From the NCBI RefSeq assembly GCF_900197875.1, contig NZ_FZMO01000390.1, forward strand, positions 1 through 37,502: a DNA stretch of 37,502 bases. Reading direction: 5' to 3'. The DNA comes from Frankia canadensis. Lineage in GTDB: Bacteria > Actinomycetota > Actinomycetes > Frankiales > Frankiaceae. The translations under genes and the position numbers were made by a program. Positions 17,938 through 25,141 of this stretch are shown here, one piece after another. The stretch's first letter is position 1. Each line of letters starts with the position of its first letter. The notes below the pieces were generated by a model, which worked only from the letters and a program-made list of their open reading frames with translations, made no database searches and had not been told where the DNA came from.

Positions 17938-18705
17938 ATGACGGCCGATACGCTCGCGGGAACGGTGGCGCTGGTCACGGGTGCGAGCAGCGGGATCGGT
18001 GCGGCGACCGGGCGGGAGCTGGCCCGGCGGGGGGCGGCCGTCGTGCTCGTCGCCCGCCGCGAGGACAGGCTGCGGACGCTGGCCGCCGACATCGAGGCCG
18101 AGGGCGGCCGGGCGATCGCCCTCGGCGCCGACCTCACCGAGCAGGCCCAGGCGATCGACGCGGTCGAACGGACCGTCGCCGAGCTCGGCCGCCTCGACAC
18201 CGTGGTGAACAACGCCGGGGTGATGCTGCTCGGCCCCATCCTCGACGCCCCGACCGAGGAGTGGGACCGCATGATCGACCTGAACCTGCGGGGCCTGCTG
18301 TATGTCTCCCGCGCCGCCCTGCCGCACCTGGTCGCCGCCGCGGACGAGGGGCCGCGCCGGGTGGCCGACCTGGTCAACATCAGCTCGGTCGCGGGGCGGC
18401 GGGCGACGCCGATGGCAGGCGTCTACAACCTGACGAAGTTCGGCGTCAACGCGTTCACGGAGGCGCTGCGCCAGGAGATCACCCAGCGGCATGTGCGGGT
18501 CTCGGTCGTCGAACCAGGTGCGGTGACCACCGAACTGACGGATCATCTGCGCCCGGAGATCCGCGAGCCGGCGCTGCGCGCCCTGGCGGACGTCGAGAAC
18601 CTGCACGCCGAGGACATCGCCGACGGCATCGCCTACATCGTGACCCGGCCGCGGCGCGTCGCCGTCAACGAGCTGCTGATCCGCCCCACCGAACAGACCC
18701 GCTGA
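17938..18705 (+). CDS. Short-chain dehydrogenase/reductase (SDR), classical type
   Basis: The 255-residue protein is a cytosolic NAD(P)-dependent oxidoreductase with a Rossmann fold. It has the cofactor motif TGASSGIG (14-21), NNAG following the fourth strand, NISSVAG carrying the active-site Ser, and the YxxxK pair at Tyr163/Lys167 (VYNLTKFG). Arg residues after the second strand (VARRED) suggest NADP(H) preference, by analogy with classical SDRs. The length is typical. The start is ATG 17938, and AAAGGACGAG lies about 10 bp upstream. The substrate is unknown. Confidence 0.94.
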   Translation: MTADTLAGTVALVTGASSGIGAATGRELARRGAAVVLVARREDRLRTLAADIEAEGGRAIALGADLTEQAQAIDAVERTVAELGRLDTVVNNAGVMLLGPILDAPTEEWDRMIDLNLRGLLYVSRAALPHLVAAADEGPRRVADLVNISSVAGRRATPMAGVYNLTKFGVNAFTEALRQEITQRHVRVSVVEPGAVTTELTDHLRPEIREPALRALADVENLHAEDIADGIAYIVTRPRRVAVNELLIRPTEQTR

Positions 18706-18729
18706 CGGGAACGACGGGAACGGTCCGGG

Positions 18730-21700
18730 TCAGCGCCGCACCGTCCAGCGGCGGGGGCCGTCGGCCGGCGGAATGTAACGGCAGGTCAGGCCGGTCACGA
18801 TGCTGGCGGACAGCTCGGCGCCGAGATCGGGATCGGCGGTGGTGACGGCGTCGAGGGCTCGTTTGACCGCCTTGCGCACCGCCGTGCGCGCCCGTTCGGC
18901 GGACGTGGGGAACGCCCGGCTGCGCCCGGCGAGGCCGACGGCCGTGCGCAGATGTCCCAGCAGCACCTCGCGTTCGGCCGCGAGCTCGCGGGCGCGCTCG
19001 GACTCGCCGTCGGACTCGGCGTCCTGGCGGGCCTCGTCGAGGTCGCGCAGGCGCCGCCGGTAGGCGTCGGCGGCCTGGCGGTCGATGACCTCGTGATGGC
19101 CGGCGTCGAACGCGTTCGCCCCGCACAGGGCGAGGGCGGTCACCCCCTCACCGGGCCGTTCCAGCAGGACGGCGAGATGATGCAGGCCCTGCAGGTCGGG
19201 CAGGATGACCTGCCGTCCACTGGCGAGCAGGCGCCATCCGTCAGGGTCCCGCGCCAGCGTCGCGACCCGGGTGGGTGACTCGCCTTCGGACTGCCCGGTG
19301 TCGGACTGCCCGGTGTCGGACTGCCTGGGGTCGGGCCGCGCGGGGTCGGGTCGCACCGGGTCGGACACCGTGGCGGTGGCCAGGGACTCGAGGCGGGCCG
19401 ACCACCGCGTGACGTGGGAGGGCAGGTCCATCGCGGCGGCCTCGTCGCGGGCGGCGCTCAGCAGCGCGCGGGCACGGGCCAGATCGTCGGGCGCGTCGCG
19501 GGTGAGCAGGGCTTCGGCCAGATCGGCGCGGGACAGCGCGGCGGCGGGGCGGTTGCCCAGGCGGCGGTTGGCGGCCAGCGCGCGCTCGTGCCGGCGCACC
19601 GCGCCGTCGGCGTCCCCGCAGGCCAGCGCGACCAGGCCGAGGGCACGGTGAGCCGAGCCGAAGCAGGCCACCGCCAGCGAGGGCATCACCGGCCGGTCGG
19701 CGAACGGTTCCACCAGCCGTCCCGCCCGCTCGGCGATCGCACGTTCCCCGAGCAGGCAGGCCGTCTCCGCGATCGCCACCATGCCCGTCAGCCAGGAACT
19801 CGACGTCGGCAGCGCGTCGGGCCGTTCCCCCGGGGCGAGCAGGCGCAGCAGGCCGTCGCGGGCCTCGTCCGCCCGGCCCGAGCGGGCGGCCATCAGCGCG
19901 GCCCCCGCGGTGAAGGCGAAGTCGCCGGCGGCGAGCTGCGGGGAGGCGGCCGCCGCGGCGGCGAGCTCGTACAGCTCCCCGTCTCGGCCCTGCACCCAGC
20001 GGATCGAGGCCAGCTGGGCGCCGAAGTAGGCCGTCGCGTCGGCGTCGCCGACGGTGAGCCCGAGCTCCAGGCAGGTGCCGGCCGCCGTCTCCGCCTCGGT
20101 CAGCCGGCCGGCCCGCACGAGCGTCATGACGTCCATCGCCGCCACGATGTAGAGGACGCTCTGGCAGGCGAGCGTGTCCGCCCGGGCGCGCAGCTCGGCG
20201 AGGGAGCGGGTGGCCCGCGGGTCACCGAGGTGGAACAGGTCGACGGTCCGCCACATCAGGCCGAGCAGGGCCAGCAGCCCGTCGTCGGCCGCCGCCGCGA
20301 CGGTGATCAGCTCCTCGGCGAGCGGGAGCCGTTCGCGCAGACGCTGCGGATCGAGCATCGCGTGATGGGTCAGCGAGAGCGCCTCGGCCAGCGCGGCGGC
20401 GTCGCCGAGGCTCCGGACGTCCGCCAGGGCCGCCAGCGCGGCGGTGGGGGAGTCGCCGTCGTAGACGGCCTCACCGGCGAGGCGGACCGCGAGCCGTCCC
20501 CGTAGCGCGCGGTGCCGGCGGCGTGTCCCCTCATCCACGGCGTCGGCGTCGGTGGTGGTTCCGTCCGTGGTCAGAGCGGCCAGCGCGGCACGTTGACGGG
20601 CGAGCACGCGGCGTCGCACGACGGGGTCGCGGTGCTCGTTGAGCCAGACGCCGCCCAGGCCCAGTGCCGCGCGGGCGAGCAGACCAGGGTCGGCGGCGTC
20701 GCCGAGGGACTCAGCCGTGGCGTCGGCCGTTGCCAGGCTGCCGGCGGTGTCCAGGCTGCCGGCGGTGTCCAGGGCGTCGGCTGCCCGGGCGAAGGCCGCG
20801 CGGGCGTCGGCGAGCCGGCCGCAGGCGAGGATCGCCTCGGCCCGCTCGACGAGCAGCCGCGCGCGGCCCGCCGTGACCGGCCACGGGTCGGAGACGGCGA
20901 CGGCGGCGTCGAGCAGCGCGGCGGCCTGCTGGTAGTCGGATCCGCGCCGCATGACCTCCGCGGCGGCGCGGCAGGCGGCCACCGCGATCCGGGTGTCGTC
21001 GGCGGACCGGGCCGCCGCCCGCAGCGCGTGGTGGGCGTGCAGGGCGCGGCGGTCCGTCCGGTCCGACGCGCCGAGCAGTGCCGCGGCGGCGGCGTGCGCG
21101 TCCAGGCGCTCGACGGGGCTGAGAGTCGCCTCGGCGGCGGCGACGATCACGTCGTGCCCGAACCGGAACCCATGCTCGCCGGCCGGTTCGACGAGCCCGG
21201 CGCGGTGTGCCTCGGCGAACGCGTCGAGGACGGCGTCGAGCGGATGGCCGGCGAGGGCGGCGACGTCGTGCGGGGCGACGGTGCGGCCGAGCACGGCGGC
21301 GAGCGCGAGTGTGCGGCGGGTCCGCGCGCCGAGCCGGGCGACGCTGTGCGCGACCGCCTGCTCCACGCCGGCGAGACCCGCCCGCGGCGAGCCGTGCGCG
21401 AGCAGCCGCCGGACGAACAGCGGGTTGCCGCCGGTGACGGCGAGCACGGTGCGGGCCAGGTCCGCGCTGTCGGCGGCAAGGGCAGCAGGGGCAGCAGGGG
21501 CACCGTGGGCACCAGGGGCGCTGCCGGCGCCGCCCCACGCCGCGAGGTAGTCCTCGGCGTCGGCGAGGGAGAACCGGTCGAGGGCGATGACGGTCGCCTC
21601 CCGCTCGACGTCGGCGGCGAGGTCTGCGAGCAGCGGGTCGGGCTGCCCGTCGGGCCGGCGGGCGAGTACGAGCAGCAGCGGCACCCGGTCCAGCGTCCGG

Positions 21701-22284
21701 GCCAGGAACCGGGTCAGCAGCAGGGCGTCGGCGTCGGCGGCGTGGGCGTCATCCAGAATGATCATGATGGGCTGGTTGGTGAGCCGGCGGGCCAGCAGGT
21801 CGGCGACCGCCTGGAAGCGGGCGAAGCGTTCCGGCGCGGCGGCGGGTCCGGTGCGCCCGGCGGCGAGCGGATGGCCGTCGGGTGAGCCGGTGAGCTCGGC
21901 GAGCACCGCCGGCCACGGCCACAGCGGCGGCGCCCCGCCGTACGGCCAGCAGCGTCCCCACACGACCCGCAGTCCCGCCTGTTCCGCCTGGGCGGCCGCC
22001 CGCTCACACAGGACGGTCTTGCCGATCCCCGCCTCGCCGGACAGGACGGCCACCTGCCGCCGTCCTGCGGCCGCGCGCTCGGCGAGCCCGGCGAGCAGCG
22101 CGAGCTCGCGGCGCCGGCCGACGAACGGCTCCGCGCCCCCCGCGACCGACCCGGACCGGACGTCCAGGTCGGGCGCGGTGACCAGCCGCGCACCGCCGTG
22201 CGGGAGCGCCTGGGGGGACGGCCGGTCGAGGAGCGCCGTCGGTATCCGGCCCGGACAGGTCGGCTCCGTCCTGCTGGCCCCCAT
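18730..22284 (-). CDS. Large AAA-type ATPase with TPR-like repeats (LuxR/MalT-related signalling ATPase)
   Basis: The 1184-residue protein starts with a short disordered segment, then FVGRRRELALLAGL and an AAA_16 ATPase: Walker A GEAGIGKT (83-90) and Walker B IMIILDDAH (173-181). A winged-helix-like part and about 500 residues of helical TPR-type repeats follow. The C-terminal region (LPDLQGLHHLAVLLERPGEGV, then ADAYRRRLRDLDEARQDA and ERARTAVRKAVKRALDAV) is a module seen at the end of many actinobacterial regulatory ATPases in place of a LuxR helix-turn-helix; I cannot name its function. ATG 22284 is chosen because upstream sequence (to 22467) has no similarity. Repeat tracts occur in frame (SDTGQ at about 19288-19325, AGSLDT at about 20740-20778, Ala/Pro-rich at about 21477-21515). 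It probably senses a ligand and controls nearby genes. Confidence 0.85.
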   Translation of the reverse strand: MGASRTEPTCPGRIPTALLDRPSPQALPHGGARLVTAPDLDVRSGSVAGGAEPFVGRRRELALLAGLAERAAAGRRQVAVLSGEAGIGKTVLCERAAAQAEQAGLRVVWGRCWPYGGAPPLWPWPAVLAELTGSPDGHPLAAGRTGPAAAPERFARFQAVADLLARRLTNQPIMIILDDAHAADADALLLTRFLARTLDRVPLLLVLARRPDGQPDPLLADLAADVEREATVIALDRFSLADAEDYLAAWGGAGSAPGAHGAPAAPAALAADSADLARTVLAVTGGNPLFVRRLLAHGSPRAGLAGVEQAVAHSVARLGARTRRTLALAAVLGRTVAPHDVAALAGHPLDAVLDAFAEAHRAGLVEPAGEHGFRFGHDVIVAAAEATLSPVERLDAHAAAAALLGASDRTDRRALHAHHALRAAARSADDTRIAVAACRAAAEVMRRGSDYQQAAALLDAAVAVSDPWPVTAGRARLLVERAEAILACGRLADARAAFARAADALDTAGSLDTAGSLATADATAESLGDAADPGLLARAALGLGGVWLNEHRDPVVRRRVLARQRAALAALTTDGTTTDADAVDEGTRRRHRALRGRLAVRLAGEAVYDGDSPTAALAALADVRSLGDAAALAEALSLTHHAMLDPQRLRERLPLAEELITVAAAADDGLLALLGLMWRTVDLFHLGDPRATRSLAELRARADTLACQSVLYIVAAMDVMTLVRAGRLTEAETAAGTCLELGLTVGDADATAYFGAQLASIRWVQGRDGELYELAAAAAASPQLAAGDFAFTAGAALMAARSGRADEARDGLLRLLAPGERPDALPTSSSWLTGMVAIAETACLLGERAIAERAGRLVEPFADRPVMPSLAVACFGSAHRALGLVALACGDADGAVRRHERALAANRRLGNRPAAALSRADLAEALLTRDAPDDLARARALLSAARDEAAAMDLPSHVTRWSARLESLATATVSDPVRPDPARPDPRQSDTGQSDTGQSEGESPTRVATLARDPDGWRLLASGRQVILPDLQGLHHLAVLLERPGEGVTALALCGANAFDAGHHEVIDRQAADAYRRRLRDLDEARQDAESDGESERARELAAEREVLLGHLRTAVGLAGRSRAFPTSAERARTAVRKAVKRALDAVTTADPDLGAELSASIVTGLTCRYIPPADGPRRWTVRR

Positions 22285-22512
22285 GCCGTCGTCTGCCAAC
22301 CCTGCCCACTCCCACCCATGCCCCGGGGCCCGTCGAGGCGGCCCCAACCGGGGCACCCGAAGAAATCCTAGGAATGTCCGGGGCCGCCCGATCCGTCCTG
22401 TCGGCAGGATGACGGACCGTACGACGCCGCCCGCCCTCGCGGCACGAGCGCGGCACGAGCGCGGCACGCCCAGTGGGTCGACGGAGTCAGTGCGCAGCAG
22501 GAGGACTTACCC
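22285..22512. other. Divergent region between the ATPase and the small protein gene
   Basis: It contains an imperfect stem TCCGTCCTG-TCGG-CAGGATGACGGA at about 22393-22417 and an 11-bp tandem repeat GGCACGAGCGC (about 2.5 copies) at about 22441-22468. AGGAGG at 22499-22504 is the ribosome binding site for the gene at 22513. Confidence 0.4.
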
Positions 22513-24279
22513 GTGACGCATCCCCGATCGGCCATGGTGGGCACCTTCGTCGAACCCGTCGGAATGATCCGTTCCACGGTCGGCAGCGCCATCGGTGGCG
22601 CGGTGGGTGCCGCGGTGGCGGGCGGTGGGGACCGCGGCGGGGCCGTACTCGCCCGCGGCCAGCTCGGCTACCTGGGCGTCTTCACCACCGACGTCGTCCT
22701 GTTCGCCGCCCGGCGCGGCGCGCTGCGTCCGAAGCCGACCGAGTCGGTCATCGCCGCCGCCGACCGGTCCATGGTGCGGGGGGCGCATCTCGAGCGCGGC
22801 CGGGTGGCCGGTGTGCTGGTGGTCCAGCTGACGGACGGCACGTCGTGGCGCTTCGAGGTGCCCCGGGTGCACCTCGGCGGCGCCCAGCGCATCGCGGCGC
22901 TGCTCACCCCCGGCATCTGAACGCCCGGCCGCCGGGCGCCGCCGCCGGCGGGCGCGCGCCAGAGCCGACCGGTGGTGGAGCATGCGCAGCGCCGTCCGGG
23001 TGAGCAGGAACAGGACGCACAGCGTGCCGGCCGCGGGCAGCGCCACCACCATGGCGGCGACCGTGTCGGCGGCGGCGCTCAGCAGCCGCCCGTCGCGGAT
23101 CGCCGGGCCGGCCGGGGCCAGCTGTTCCCGCACGGCGCGTGCCGTGCGGGGCAGCACGAACGGCGCCGACACGACGAGCGCGACCAGGTTGACCAGGATC
23201 GTCGGCACCGCGAGCAGCGCCCAGGCGGTCACCAGCAGCCGGGCTCGCCGGGTGAGACCGGTCGCCACCGCGGGCGCCCGCGCCCGGTCGCGGTGGCGGC
23301 CTCGGGACGGGCGGCGCAGCGTGTGCCGCAGCGCCGGGCCCATCCGGCTGAACAGGTCCGGCACCCCGGCGAGGTCGGCGACGATGTAGTACCCGTCCAG
23401 GCGGACGAACGGTGCCAGCTGACGCGTGGCGTCGAGATGGGCCAGCACGATCGCGGTGACCAGGACCTGGGCGTGGGTGAGAGCGAGCGCGCCGGCGAGC
23501 GCCAGCGAGTACAGCCCGTTGAAGTAGATGCCGCCGAGATCGGTGCGCAGCCGGCCGCCGCGGCTGAGCCGGTAGGAGTCGGTGACGTCGGTGAAGAACG
23601 CCGGCCAGACCAGGTACATGCCGACGCCGATCACGCCGGGCGTGGCGCCGCCGTAGCGGCAGGCGGCGGCGTGCCCGCACTCGTGGACGAGCGCGCCGAG
23701 CAGGGTCAGTGCGACGATCGTGGCCAGCAGGGACGGCGCCGCCAGCACCGCCGCGGCGCTCGCGGCCAGGCTGTGCCGGCCGAACACCCAGATGTCGGTA
23801 CCGACCAGCGCCAACAGCGAGACGACGATCACCGCCGGCCGCAACAGCCCCGCCAGCCTCGCGCTGAGCCGCGCCACGGCCGGCGCCGGCAGCAGCGTGT
23901 GCCGCCCGACCAGGGTGAACCGGGCCGCCGCCCGGGGCGCCGGGCCGGCCTCGCCGTCCGCCGGCGCGACGAGGCCGAGCGGGATGAGCCGTTCGGTGAC
24001 CAGCAGGGCGACGTCGGCGCCGGTCACCGCCCGGCCGTCGAGGGCGGCGACAGCGGCGGCGATCGCCGCGACATCACGGGCGCCGTCCGCCGCCGTGAGG
24101 ATGTGGGCGAGCAGGGTGGTGAGCGCGACGACCTGGCCGTCGGCACGGCGGGCCAGCTGGACCGGCCGGTCCAGGCCGGAACCGGCGAACTCGCCGAGCA
24201 GGACCAGCCCGTCGGCCCGGCGCGGCCGCGGCGGCACCGTCGGGCCGATGGCGTGGCCGGCCGGTGCCGGTCGCGTCAC
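22507..24279 (-). CDS. Membrane zinc metalloprotease (M50-like) with N-terminal PqqD/RRE-like domain
   Basis: This 590-codon frame encodes a protein of the 'putative peptide zinc metalloprotease' type. Residues 24-105 look like a PqqD-like RiPP-recognition element (RPVQLARRADGQVVALTTLLAHILTAADG as two blocks, then a helix and VTERLIPLGLV). Several membrane helices follow from 147. The metal site is HECGH (199-203), with the later motif FVRLDGYYIVADLAGVPDLF giving the likely third ligand Asp295. Further helices run to about 445. The family is related to site-2 proteases and is found with small peptides. GTG 24279 overlaps the stop of the preceding peptide gene (GTGA), implying coupled translation. 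Residues 454-590 lie antisense to the gene at 22513-22920 and are Arg/His/Asp-rich, so the real end could be earlier through a frameshift or they may simply be a tail. Confidence 0.85.
   Translation of the reverse strand: MTRPAPAGHAIGPTVPPRPRRADGLVLLGEFAGSGLDRPVQLARRADGQVVALTTLLAHILTAADGARDVAAIAAAVAALDGRAVTGADVALLVTERLIPLGLVAPADGEAGPAPRAAARFTLVGRHTLLPAPAVARLSARLAGLLRPAVIVVSLLALVGTDIWVFGRHSLAASAAAVLAAPSLLATIVALTLLGALVHECGHAAACRYGGATPGVIGVGMYLVWPAFFTDVTDSYRLSRGGRLRTDLGGIYFNGLYSLALAGALALTHAQVLVTAIVLAHLDATRQLAPFVRLDGYYIVADLAGVPDLFSRMGPALRHTLRRPSRGRHRDRARAPAVATGLTRRARLLVTAWALLAVPTILVNLVALVVSAPFVLPRTARAVREQLAPAGPAIRDGRLLSAAADTVAAMVVALPAAGTLCVLFLLTRTALRMLHHRSALARARRRRRPAAGRSDAGGEQRRDALGAAEVHPGHLEAPRRAVRQLDHQHTGHPAALEMRPPHHGPVGGGDDRLGRLRTQRAAPGGEQDDVGGEDAQVAELAAGEYGPAAVPTARHRGTHRATDGAADRGTDHSDGFDEGAHHGRSGMRHG
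22513..22920 (+). CDS. Small hypothetical protein, Gly-rich then PH-like
   Basis: The 135-residue protein starts at GTG 22513 with AGGAGG 8 bp upstream. I do not recognise a named family. The N-terminal third has a Gly/Ala-rich, possibly membrane-associating segment (STVGSAIGGAVGAAVAGGG). The rest (GYLGVFTTDVVLFAARRG, then HLERGRVAGVLVVQLTDG and SWRFEVPRVHLGGAQRIAALL) has the strand pattern and final helix of a small PH-like domain; this is inference. Codon bias supports this strand as coding. The open frame of the metalloprotease on the other strand runs across the whole gene. Confidence 0.7.
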   Translation: MTHPRSAMVGTFVEPVGMIRSTVGSAIGGAVGAAVAGGGDRGGAVLARGQLGYLGVFTTDVVLFAARRGALRPKPTESVIAAADRSMVRGAHLERGRVAGVLVVQLTDGTSWRFEVPRVHLGGAQRIAALLTPGI

Positions 24280-24554
24280 CGGTCGTGGTGGGTGTCGATC
24301 TGAAAAATGATGTTGATGCTGGGTATCAGCGAGATGAGGATCGGCAGGATGCCGCCGAGGATCGACGGCTCGCCGTGCGCGTCGATCTGGCCCATGTTCG
24401 ACCATGGCGAGTTCACCGGAAAGAATGTCGGGTCGAATTCCCGGCGGCCGATCTCCACGGTCGCCAGGGTCAGTCGGTCGGGTAGCAGCTCCGCATTTTC
24501 CAGGGCGAGCAGGGCGGGATCCGCGTCACTGGTGGAAAACGATGTCTTCGGCAT
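24276..24554 (-). CDS. Candidate precursor peptide 2 (92 residues)
   Basis: The peptide starts at ATG 24554 after GGGGGAG. It has an N-terminal half with ALLALENAELLPDRLTLATVE (split as ALLALENAE and LLPDRLTLATVE), then EFDPTFFPVNSPWSN and IDAHGEPSI, and a strongly hydrophobic C-terminal tail (LGGILPILISLIPSINIIFQI) ending HHDR. Its first 65 residues align with the peptide encoded at 24704-24952, while the tails are unrelated. This is what is expected of a shared leader with divergent cores. It has no signal peptide and no Cys, so thioether or disulfide products are not possible from the tail alone. The gene overlaps the metalloprotease start by 4 nt. Function is inferred from context only. 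Confidence 0.7.
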   Translation of the reverse strand: MPKTSFSTSDADPALLALENAELLPDRLTLATVEIGRREFDPTFFPVNSPWSNMGQIDAHGEPSILGGILPILISLIPSINIIFQIDTHHDR

Positions 24555-24611
24555 ACTCTCCCCCGCGTGGATCTGAATCTCTCCGACGTTCGCGTGCGAG
24601 GGAGACGCTAG

Positions 24612-24633
24612 TCGGCGAAAAAAACTTCGGCGA
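24612..24633. repeat. Direct repeat around an A7 tract between the two peptide genes
   Basis: TCGGCGA occurs at 24612-24618 and 24627-24633, with a run of seven A (24618-24624) between. On the transcribed reverse strand this gives a T7 run after a GC-rich stretch and could attenuate transcription between the two peptide genes, though I see no stable hairpin immediately before it. Confidence 0.35.
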
Positions 24634-24703
24634 GTATCGGGCGCCGGCGTGTCGCTGGATATTCCGTGTGATGATCAGATCGGCGCGGCGGCAACCGGTC
24701 GAA

Positions 24704-24952
24704 TCACCACTGGTTCACGTAGTTCCAGGCGTTGACGATCGACTCGACGAATCCGCCGGAGCTGTAGGCGATCTCCGGTTCGGAGTGGTTCTCGATATAG
24801 GAGTTGTTGCTGCCCGGCGAGTTCACCGGATAGTTGCTGGGGTCGAACTCGGTCCGGTTGAACTCGACCGCCGCGAGGGTCAGTCGATCGGGCAGCAGCT
24901 CCCCCTGCTCCCGGGCCAGCTCCGCGGCGCTCAGCCCACAGCCGGTGGTCAT
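24704..24952 (-). CDS. Candidate precursor peptide 1 (82 residues)
   Basis: The peptide has ELAREQGELLPDRLTLAAVE (as ELAREQGE and LLPDRLTLAAVE), then EFDPSNYPVNSPGSN, SYIENHSEPEI and a tail AYSSGGFVESIVNAWNYVNQW that is rich in Tyr, Trp, Asn and Ser. It is clearly homologous to the peptide at 24276-24554 over the first 60 residues. Two ATG codons stand side by side (24955 and 24952) after CGGAACGGAG; the second has the better 7-bp spacing. A single Cys is at residue 5, inside the leader part. GC content is lower than in neighbouring genes. No signal peptide is visible, which fits processing by a dedicated protease or exporter rather than Sec export. Confidence 0.7.
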   Translation of the reverse strand: MTTGCGLSAAELAREQGELLPDRLTLAAVEFNRTEFDPSNYPVNSPGSNNSYIENHSEPEIAYSSGGFVESIVNAWNYVNQW

Positions 24953-25053
24953 CATCTGGCTCCGTTCCGGTCGCGCGGGTCTTTCGGCCCGCGGGCTTCC
25001 CGCCGCGTGGATTTCCGGTGGCCCCGGTCCGGCGGCAACGCCGGGCACTGCGG

Positions 25054-25082
25054 ACTGTAGGAGCAGTCGTCATCCCTCGCAA
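25054..25082 (-). promoter_or_regulatory. Promoter for the peptide/metalloprotease operon
   Basis: On the reverse strand TTGCGA (25082-25077) and TACAGT (25059-25054) are separated by exactly 17 bp. The predicted transcription start near 25047 gives a leader of about 90 nt before ATG 24952. It lies in the 190-bp gap between the DUF2142 gene and the first peptide gene. Confidence 0.55.
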
Positions 25083-25141
25083 CATGATGGTGACTGTTGG
25101 TGTTCACCGGTGGCCGCCGTGACCACCCCGGCGCGGGAGGG

